From positions 1-5,783 of the forward strand of contig JBFHFJ010000222.1 in NCBI GenBank assembly GCA_041583655.1: a stretch of DNA of 5,783 nucleotides, given 5' to 3'. The notes under the pieces are model-generated. The model was not told the DNA's origin. It did not search any database and was given only the letters and a program-made list of their open reading frames with translations. Below are positions 1-5,152 of the stretch, one piece after another. The translations under genes were made by a program, and so were the position numbers. The stretch's first letter is position 1. Each line of letters opens with the position of its first letter. The stretch is from Haliea sp041583655. Its GTDB lineage: Bacteria; Pseudomonadota; Gammaproteobacteria; Pseudomonadales; Halieaceae.

Positions 1-877
1 CCACCCGGGTGAAGTCCGGCCTGGAATTGCCCAGGTCAGGGGAGAACAGCGCGACCTCATTGGTGCCGAAGGTCTCCGTTTCCTGCCTCAGGCCGGAAAA
101 CTTCAGCCGCGCGCGATCGTTGATATTCCACAACATGGCAGCACTGAATCCGGAGATTTCAGCGGTATTATAGTCCTCCGCTACCACGTCCAGCGTCGCC
201 GGGCTCAAGCGGTCGATATAGCCGCCCTTGTCGTTTCTGAATCCGGCGAGGGTGATGCCGAGACGATCCTCGACCAGGGGAACACTCACCATTGCGCGAT
301 ACAGTTCACTGGTGTCACCGCCTCTGGTGGTGGATACATCGACTGAAAAATTACCGCGCATTGCGTCGGTGGCAGGGTCCCGGGTCACATACTTCACCAC
401 GCCACCCATCGCGCCAGCTCCGTACAGGGTGCCTTGCGGCCCCTTGACGATCTCTATCCGCTCCAGGTCGCCCAGTAGTCCGTCAAAGAAAAAAGAAGAT
501 GCGGCGGAAAATGGCGACGCCGATGTAATGGGCACGTCATCGATGTAGATGCCGGTTACCGGTATTGCACCCTCCTGCCCGATTCCACGAAGGACTATCT
601 GCCCCTGCCCGCTGGCCGACTCGTTGACGAAGTTGGCGCCAGGGGAATAGTCGATCATGTCCTCGATCGACGTCAGGCCGCTTTTGAGAAATTTTTCAGG
701 ATTGAACGTTATCACCGATGCCGGCACATCCTGCAGGCTTTGTTCCCGCCGGCTCGCAGTCACCATGACTTCTTCCAATGCGACACCGCCCTCGCCCTGC
801 GCCACGGCCTGACCCACAGGCGCGGAAGCGCAGAGCATGCCCGCCAGGGAATATACCCAGGTGTTCGGTTTGATCAT
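1..877 (-). CDS. TonB-dependent outer-membrane receptor, N-terminal part (3' end outside the window)
   Basis: The open frame from ATG 877 runs 292 codons to the left edge without a stop. Residues 1-26 form a signal peptide ending in AVA before Gln27. A TonB box-like segment LEEVMVTASRR (34-44) follows directly, so there is no N-terminal STN signalling domain. The plug domain covers about 45-170 with typical motifs DVPASVITF (50-58), IVLRGIG (94-100), IYIDDVPIT (110-118) and LERIEIVKGPQGTLYG (138-153), followed by GGVVKYVTRDP (158-168). From about 175 alternating strands of the beta-barrel begin. Full members are usually 700-800 residues, so well over half is missing. It would move a ligand across the outer membrane with TonB/ExbBD energy. 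The ligand cannot be read from the sequence; the neighbouring D-amino-acid genes suggest an acylated amino acid or peptide. AGGGG lies six bases before the start. Confidence 0.93.
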   Translation of the reverse strand, partial: MIKPNTWVYSLAGMLCASAPVGQAVAQGEGGVALEEVMVTASRREQSLQDVPASVITFNPEKFLKSGLTSIEDMIDYSPGANFVNESASGQGQIVLRGIGQEGAIPVTGIYIDDVPITSASPFSAASSFFFDGLLGDLERIEIVKGPQGTLYGAGAMGGVVKYVTRDPATDAMRGNFSVDVSTTRGGDTSELYRAMVSVPLVEDRLGITLAGFRNDKGGYIDRLSPATLDVVAEDYNTAEISGFSAAMLWNINDRARLKFSGLRQETETFGTNEVALFSPDLGNSRPDFTRV

Positions 878-883
878 CGTTTT

Positions 884-889
884 CCCCTC
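884..889 (-). promoter_or_regulatory. Ribosome-binding site of the receptor gene
   Basis: Minus-strand GAGGGG lies six bases before ATG 877. It fixes the receptor start, which also gives a proper signal peptide. Confidence 0.65.
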
Positions 890-917
890 ATTAACGTCAA
901 ATGGATGGATCTCGTCG

Positions 918-933
918 AGCTCCTCGCGGAGCT
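918..933 (-). other. Small stem-loop in the receptor gene leader
   Basis: On the minus strand AGCTCC-GCGA-GGAGCT forms a perfect six-base-pair stem closed by GCGA, a GNRA-type tetraloop. It lies 40 bases before the receptor start codon, inside the leader predicted from the promoter at 974-1002. It could stabilise the mRNA end or influence translation, but a stem this short can occur by chance. Confidence 0.35.
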
Positions 934-973
934 GAAATCCTGCGACAACCGAAATTTAGGTCCGCTCAAGTGT

Positions 974-1002
974 TTTATAGAACATCTTATGACGGTCTTC
1001 AA
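974..1002 (-). promoter_or_regulatory. Putative sigma70-type promoter of the TonB-dependent receptor gene
   Basis: Read on the minus strand, TTGAAG (1002-997, four of six matches to TTGACA) is followed after exactly 17 bases by TATAAA (979-974, five of six matches to TATAAT). Transcription would begin near 967, giving a leader of about 90 bases before the ATG at 877. It sits in the only AT-rich stretch of the window. Spacing and location make it the best promoter candidate here; it is a pattern match only. Confidence 0.55.
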
Positions 1003-1029
1003 TAAGTTTTTATCATTTTATGACTGTCT
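983..1029. repeat. Pair of 16-bp direct repeats over the receptor promoter (candidate operator)
   Basis: The copies are catcttatgacggtct (983-998) and cattttatgactgtct (1014-1029), identical at 14 of 16 positions. Their starts are 31 bp apart, close to three helical turns, so a protein bound to both would sit on one DNA face. One copy fills the spacer and touches the -35 element of the putative promoter; the other lies just upstream of it. The upstream copy also contains a short dyad TCAT-AAA-ATGA on the minus strand. This arrangement is typical of transcription-factor sites, but no factor is recognised. Confidence 0.5.
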
Positions 1030-1164
1030 ATTAAGGCACTTAAACCAAAACATAACCTCCCGCCCGCAGGGAATTGAAGTGAGCAGGACCAAAGGAATGG
1101 AGGTCGTGGTTGTCAGCAGAGCAAGCGAAATAGAGCCGTGCGCGCGCCCCTCAGCGCGCTGATT

Positions 1165-1198
1165 GCGCCGCCAGGGCAGTGTGTTGCTCTGGCGCCGC
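1165..1198 (-). other. Imperfect GC-rich stem-loop just after the transporter stop
   Basis: The arms GCGGCGCCAG (1198-1189) and CTGGCGGCGC (1174-1165) pair at nine of ten positions around a 14-base loop and begin one base after the stop codon. A 12-bp palindrome TCAGCGCGCTGA (1151-1162) follows. No U-tract comes after either, so a classical terminator is not supported. The structure could still protect the 3' end of the mRNA or slow transcription. Confidence 0.35.
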
Positions 1199-1199
1199 G

Positions 1200-2351
1200 C
1201 TATTTCTGGACGAGGGAGTGCGCAGCCGAGCCACCTGCCCCCTGGTGTTCGGCATCGGTAGTACCCGCTTGCAGAGCGCGGCGTATCTTCCAGAGCCCGA
1301 CGGTCGAAAGAGGCACTACCAGCACCGCGATAAAAACCAGGGTGAGTGCGCTGTAGCCCTGGGCGATCAGATTGACAATACCGAAGCTGCTCGCGGCGAA
1401 TATGGCCACGCTGAGAAAGCCCAGCGATACCAGAGGCCGGGCATAACGCGGCAGGGAATCACCCCCATCCCGCCGCCAGCCGTCCAGGCGTTCGTTGATC
1501 GCGTGTAGAAGCGCCGTCCCGGTTTCGATGAATGTGCCAAACACAACTATCTGGAATAGCACTTCGAACCAACTCACTTCCAACTGCGCCATGAGGTAGT
1601 TTGCAGGAACCGCTTCCGGGACGATGTCGGGGTAGTGCCCCATCATGGCGACAAACAGGAACAGCGCCGGAACAATGGCGATCATACCGGCCAGCATGCC
1701 CGCCCCAACCGCCTGGCGGCGCCGGGTTTGCTGAGCGACCACAAACAACACCGCGGGAAGTATCGCGACATTGTAGCCCGAGTACAGCACGCCACTCTTG
1801 ATCCAGCCACCCTCCACGGTCGCCGATGCATAGTTGGATGCGATATCACTACCAAAGCTCCTGAATGCCAGGTAAATCAGAAGGCCGTAAACGAAGTAGA
1901 GCAGAAATGACCAGCCCGCCAGCACGCGTTTGATCGTTTCAGAGCCGGTGAAAGTCAGCAGAGCCACTGTCACCATGAGCAGCAGCGTCCCGGCCATAGT
2001 GGGCAGGCCGAAGTTGTCGGCCAGTATCTCGCCGGCCGCGGAACCGATGACCGACAGAATCAGCACCAGCAAGAAGATAAAGGCGACCTCGTAGACTACC
2101 CACCCGGGCCCCAACAGGGCGCGGAAAAAATGGCGATAGTCGTACGCCTTGAATACCCGGGCAAACTCAAACCCGGCCGCCAGCACCACGCCGAACAGCA
2201 CGCCGGCGACAACAAGCCCCAGCACGCCTCCTATTGGCCCCGCGGGCGCGAAGAACTCTATCAACTCGCGCCCCGTGGCGTAGCCGCCTCCTATAACAAC
2301 TGACTGGAATACCAGGCCGGGCAGTATGTAGTTGCGGTAGAAATTCATCAT
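1200..2351 (-). CDS. YkvI-type integral membrane protein, putative APC/LeuT-fold transporter
   Basis: This is a 383-residue inner-membrane protein with about ten hydrophobic segments (roughly 8-28, 37-60, 85-105, 117-135, 146-164, 187-208, 214-236, 261-285, 306-330 and 332-356) and a short polar C-terminal tail. The first segment carries the glycine-rich break VVIGGGYATGRELIEFFAP (18-36), which resembles the start of B. subtilis YkvI-family proteins (GxxIGxGFASGQE-like) and the unwound helix 1 of LeuT-fold carriers. Loops are basic on the presumed cytoplasmic side (QQTRRRQ, 207-213; RLDGWRRDG, 288-296). No substrate is established for this family. Its position after a periplasmic D-aminoacylase and cytoplasmic D-amino-acid enzymes suggests uptake of the released amino acid, which is inference. 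The start has GGAG nine bases upstream; a second ATG follows at once (2348). A 136-base gap separates it from the deacylase gene, so it could be in the same transcript or have its own initiation. Confidence 0.75.
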   Translation of the reverse strand: MMNFYRNYILPGLVFQSVVIGGGYATGRELIEFFAPAGPIGGVLGLVVAGVLFGVVLAAGFEFARVFKAYDYRHFFRALLGPGWVVYEVAFIFLLVLILSVIGSAAGEILADNFGLPTMAGTLLLMVTVALLTFTGSETIKRVLAGWSFLLYFVYGLLIYLAFRSFGSDIASNYASATVEGGWIKSGVLYSGYNVAILPAVLFVVAQQTRRRQAVGAGMLAGMIAIVPALFLFVAMMGHYPDIVPEAVPANYLMAQLEVSWFEVLFQIVVFGTFIETGTALLHAINERLDGWRRDGGDSLPRYARPLVSLGFLSVAIFAASSFGIVNLIAQGYSALTLVFIAVLVVPLSTVGLWKIRRALQAGTTDAEHQGAGGSAAHSLVQK

Positions 2352-2360
2352 TCCGGGATT

Positions 2361-2364
2361 CTCC
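2361..2364 (-). promoter_or_regulatory. Ribosome-binding site of the transporter gene
   Basis: Minus-strand GGAG lies nine bases before ATG 2351 and twelve before the adjacent ATG 2348. The frame upstream meets a TGA stop with no better start, so 2351 (or 2348) is the true beginning. Confidence 0.55.
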
Positions 2365-2372
2365 AGAGCGGC

Positions 2373-2386
2373 CGTCCTGCAGGACG
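2373..2386. repeat. 14-bp perfect palindrome upstream of the transporter gene
   Basis: The sequence CGTCCTGCAGGACG is its own reverse complement. It lies 8 bases upstream of the transporter's ribosome-binding site, in the short gap after the deacylase gene. It could be a dimeric repressor site or a hairpin in the mRNA near the ribosome-binding site. There is no following T-run, so it is not a factor-independent terminator. A functional role is unproven. Confidence 0.4.
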
Positions 2387-2487
2387 CTTCTCGTCAATAG
2401 AGCCCTGACACACCGGCCACGCTTGATTGAAGGTTGCAAATTTCATTCCACTGGCAAAGCGGGACAGCAAGTCGAACATGAAACGGA

Positions 2488-4131
2488 TCAACCGCCTGGC
2501 CGGTACCCGGAGCCGTAAATGACCTTCCCCGGACGGCTACCGGTATGCAGGCCCTGTTCCACCACGACCTCCCCATTGACGAGCACAAAATCGATGCCAT
2601 CTGGCGTCAGGAAAGGTTCGCTCCAGGTTGCCCTGTCCTCTATGGCTTCGTAATCGAATATAACCGCATCGGCCCAATAGCCCTCTTTCACCAGCCCCCG
2701 CTCACGCAGCCGCAAGCGGCTGGCGGGAAGCGATGTCATCTTGCGGACAGCCTCCTCCAATGAGAGCACAGCCAGTTCGCGTACATAGCGTGCGATGATC
2801 CGGGGAAAGGTGCCGTAGGAGCGAGGGTGCGGCAGACCGAGGGCATCCACTTCCCCGAGTACTTCCGCCGCACCGGCATCACTGCCGATGGAGACCCAGG
2901 GCTGTTGCAGAATCGTCTGCACATCCTCCTCGGACATCATGAAGTACAGCGCGTAGGCCCGCTCCGGCAACGCTTTTAGCATGATATCCCAGGCCGCGTC
3001 AGCCGGGTCCCGCCCCAGGGCCTCGGCAATGTCTTCGAAATGCCTGCCCTCATAGGGCGCGTATTCGTCACTGTAGGCCTTTGCCAGAACTATGTTCTGC
3101 CACCCCCCGCTACTGACCACGAGGCGGTCAGACCCAGGATCAGAGATCTCGCGCTTGAGTCGCTCCCGAACCGCCGGGTCCGCCAGGCGCTGGATGGCGA
3201 CCTCCTTGCCTTCCGCGAAAACCCAGGTTGGAACGGTAGCGTCCAGGCCCGTACCACCGGCTATATAGGGGTACTGGTCCGCGGCGATATCGACACCCCG
3301 CTCTCTGGCGTCGTTGATCATGGCGATAGCCTGATGTACCTGGCGGCCCCACTCCGGCGCGTAGGCATTCTTGAAGTGAAAGATTTCCACCGGGATGCCC
3401 GCCGCCTCGGCAACGGTGATCATTTCCTCCACGGCGGACAACAATTCACGACTTTCGTCGCGCATGTGGGCGGCGTATATTCCCCCATAAGGCGCGATTG
3501 CCCTGGCGAGGGCAATCAGTTCATGCGTCTTCATGTAGGACAGAGGCGGATAGAACGTGGCGCTGCTCATCCCCACCACGCCTGCTTCCATGGCCGCACG
3601 CACAAGTGCTTGCATGCGGGCAATATCCTGCTCATCGACCTCTACGTCCTTGTCGCCGACCACAGCCTGCCTGGCCTGAAACGCGTTGTAGTAGGTACCG
3701 AAGTTGAGGCTGATTCCCTGTGCTTCCAGCTGGCGAAAGTAGTCCGGAATTTCCTCCACTGGCACGGGAGTCCCGCTCTCGCCGCCGATGGCCGTGGTCA
3801 CCCCCATCAGGAGCTTGTTTTCCGCCAGGCCATTCAGCAGCAGTACCTCGCCGGACTGGTCCATCATATCGATCCAGCCCGGCGTCACGTAGCGGCCTTG
3901 TGCATCAATCTCACGAACGCCCCGGCCGCTGACTTCACCGACTTCCACGAATCGGCCATCGCTGATGGCGATATCGGCTTCCACTGCTTCAGCGCCGCTA
4001 CCATCAATCAGCTGACCGTTGCGAATGACCAGGTCGTAGGTCGGCGCCGAATTGGCCCCGACGGCCATAAACGCAGTGAAAACCAGGCCGACACTCCACA
4101 GCGCCGCTTTCCTTGTGTAGATCTCCAGCAT
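2488..4131 (-). CDS. Exported N-acyl-D-amino-acid deacylase-family amidohydrolase (D-aminoacylase-like)
   Basis: This is a 547-residue metal-dependent amidohydrolase. An open frame continues to an ATG at 4272, but the ATG at 4131 is chosen because it has GGAGG six bases upstream and begins a clear Sec signal peptide: TRK, a hydrophobic stretch at about 9-25, and cleavage near A26-A29. Mature protein would be periplasmic. An N-terminal composite beta domain (TYDLVIRNGQLIDGSG, 31-46) leads to the barrel. Family landmarks are AAHMRDES (H222), IFHFKNA (H252), DQYPYIAGGTGL (285-296), GSDAG (D418, equivalent to the catalytic Asp) and HPRSYGTFPR (435-444). The usual PGFIDxHxH metal motif reads PGWIDMMDQSG (M90, Q92), and the usual metal-binding Cys is Glu118 (GGESG). 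The family hydrolyses N-acyl-D-amino acids to fatty or acetic acid plus free D-amino acid. It begins 43 bases after the epimerase stop, consistent with one operon. Family confidence is high; substrate is unproven. Confidence 0.87.
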   Translation of the reverse strand: MLEIYTRKAALWSVGLVFTAFMAVGANSAPTYDLVIRNGQLIDGSGAEAVEADIAISDGRFVEVGEVSGRGVREIDAQGRYVTPGWIDMMDQSGEVLLLNGLAENKLLMGVTTAIGGESGTPVPVEEIPDYFRQLEAQGISLNFGTYYNAFQARQAVVGDKDVEVDEQDIARMQALVRAAMEAGVVGMSSATFYPPLSYMKTHELIALARAIAPYGGIYAAHMRDESRELLSAVEEMITVAEAAGIPVEIFHFKNAYAPEWGRQVHQAIAMINDARERGVDIAADQYPYIAGGTGLDATVPTWVFAEGKEVAIQRLADPAVRERLKREISDPGSDRLVVSSGGWQNIVLAKAYSDEYAPYEGRHFEDIAEALGRDPADAAWDIMLKALPERAYALYFMMSEEDVQTILQQPWVSIGSDAGAAEVLGEVDALGLPHPRSYGTFPRIIARYVRELAVLSLEEAVRKMTSLPASRLRLRERGLVKEGYWADAVIFDYEAIEDRATWSEPFLTPDGIDFVLVNGEVVVEQGLHTGSRPGKVIYGSGYRPGG

Positions 4132-4137
4132 ACTCAA

Positions 4138-4142
4138 CCTCC
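4138..4142 (-). promoter_or_regulatory. Ribosome-binding site deciding the deacylase start
   Basis: Minus-strand GGAGG sits six bases before ATG 4131. It rules in favour of this start over the in-frame ATG at 4272, whose extra 47 codons would overlap the epimerase gene and bury the signal peptide. Confidence 0.8.
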
Positions 4143-4174
4143 AACCAGAGCGACCCGACTGCGGCCGGTATTCA

Positions 4175-5152
4175 TCAACCCCACAGAGCCGGGGAAGGGA
4201 TGTCCACCACGCCGCCCTCGCCGTAATGCAGGCCGTTGGCGATGTCCGTGCCAAGCAGCAGCGGCCCATCAATGTCCACGAAACGGCAGTGCTGGCCGAT
4301 CACGAAGGATGGCGCCATCGACAGCGACGTACCCATCATGTTGCCTACCATCAAGTCCTTGCCGTCCTTCCGGGCGAGCTCCACCAACTGCAAGCCCTGG
4401 GTCAGGCCGCCACATTTATCCAGCTTTATGTTGATCACGTCGTAAAAAGGCGCTACCTGCGCGTACTCTCCCACATGCAGGCAGGACTCATCTGCGCCCA
4501 ATGGCACCGGAGACTTGTATCCCGCCAGCCACTCATCGGCGCCGCGCGGCAGGGGCTGCTCTATCATTGCCACTCCCAGCTTTGCAGCCAGCGGGGCATA
4601 CTCGCGCAACTCGTCGAAATTCCAGCCCTGATTGACGTCGATAATCAGGGTGGCGTCCGGGCGGGCAGCGCGAATCGCTTCCAGGCGCTCTATCGGCGCA
4701 TCACCGCTAAGCTTGATTTTGAGGTTGGGGTAGCGGCTGTACTGTCGCGCCATGTCCGCCATGATCCCGGGCGCATCAATGCCGACCGTGCACACAGTAC
4801 GCAATGGCTGCGGCGCCAGGCCCAGCAGTTGCCAGATCGACTTTCCGCTCCGCTTTGCCTCCAGGTCCCACAGGGCGCTGTCCAGGGCATTGAGCGCGCC
4901 GCCCGGCGGCAGCAGGGACTGCACGTGCTCGCGCCCCACGCCATTTTCAACCTCGATTCGCACCGCCTCCAGCTGGGCAACCATGCTGTCCACGGTGTCG
5001 TCGTTGTAATAAACACCAACGGCCTCTCCCTGCCCACGACACCCATCTGACAAAAGCGTCACCTGCACGGCTTCTGTCGTGGTGAACGTGTGCCCGGTTA
5101 TGGAGAATGGCTGCCTGAGCGGCCAGCTGGTACGCTCAATAATCAATTGCAT
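4175..5152 (-). CDS. dgcA: Enolase-superfamily dipeptide epimerase / N-acetyl-D-glutamate racemase (DgcA-like)
   Basis: This is a complete 325-residue cytoplasmic enzyme of the muconate-lactonizing subgroup of the enolase superfamily, the normal length for the family. The capping domain covers about residues 1-115 and the (beta/alpha)7-beta barrel follows. Visible active-site elements are the KxK pair K145/K147, Mg2+ ligands D172 (IDVNQGW), E198 (EQPLPRGADE) and D221 (GADES), the second-side lysines in NIKLDKCGG (K243/K246), and the barrel-end DxD motif D293/D295 (DIDGP). That DxD is typical of dipeptide epimerases such as L-Ala-D/L-Glu epimerase, where it binds the substrate ammonium. The reaction is C-alpha epimerisation by two-base chemistry. 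Directly downstream of a DgcN-type gene, the likeliest role is racemising N-acetyl-D-glutamate to the L-form; L-Ala-D/L-Glu epimerisation of murein peptides is the main alternative. The start is supported by GGGAG seven bases upstream, inside the end of the preceding gene. Confidence 0.88.
   Translation of the reverse strand: MQLIIERTSWPLRQPFSITGHTFTTTEAVQVTLLSDGCRGQGEAVGVYYNDDTVDSMVAQLEAVRIEVENGVGREHVQSLLPPGGALNALDSALWDLEAKRSGKSIWQLLGLAPQPLRTVCTVGIDAPGIMADMARQYSRYPNLKIKLSGDAPIERLEAIRAARPDATLIIDVNQGWNFDELREYAPLAAKLGVAMIEQPLPRGADEWLAGYKSPVPLGADESCLHVGEYAQVAPFYDVINIKLDKCGGLTQGLQLVELARKDGKDLMVGNMMGTSLSMAPSFVIGQHCRFVDIDGPLLLGTDIANGLHYGEGGVVDIPSPALWG

Larger units (their letters stand above)
878..1199. 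other. 322-bp non-coding region between the transporter and receptor genes
   Basis: No convincing gene is seen here on either strand. The half next to the transporter (about 1130-1199) is very GC-rich and contains an imperfect stem-loop and a 12-bp palindrome. The middle (about 960-1055) is distinctly AT-rich compared with the coding sequence around it and holds a promoter candidate and a 16-bp direct repeat. The part next to the receptor gene (about 878-965) would be its 5' leader and holds a small stem-loop and the ribosome-binding site. Confidence 0.8.

Noticed and set aside
820..877. Lipoprotein signal (Cys16) in the receptor N-terminus
   Set aside because: The residues before Cys16 (GML) do not fit a lipobox, and an ordinary AVA cleavage site at residues 24-26 fits the receptor family.
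1138..1147. Alternating GTGCGCGCGC tract as a Z-DNA or functional repeat
   Set aside because: Only ten bases long in a GC-rich genome; expected by chance.
740..1162. 140-codon plus-strand frame across the intergenic region
   Set aside because: Its first part is antisense to the receptor signal peptide and its composition is not protein-like; no domain is recognised.
1151..1198. Rho-independent terminator after the transporter gene
   Set aside because: The GC-rich stems are present but no T-run follows on the minus strand.
4132..4272. 47-codon N-terminal extension of the deacylase
   Set aside because: It overlaps the epimerase 3' end, lacks similarity to the family, and would displace the signal peptide that starts at 4131 behind a strong GGAGG.
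3040..4434. A 464-codon open frame on the plus strand
   Set aside because: It lies opposite the deacylase and the epimerase end, has no family-like motifs and is rich in Arg/His/Pro as expected from the antisense of GC-rich genes.
4226..5050. A 274-codon open frame on the plus strand
   Set aside because: It is antisense to the epimerase, which has all its catalytic motifs in the minus frame; no recognisable domain or ribosome-binding site.
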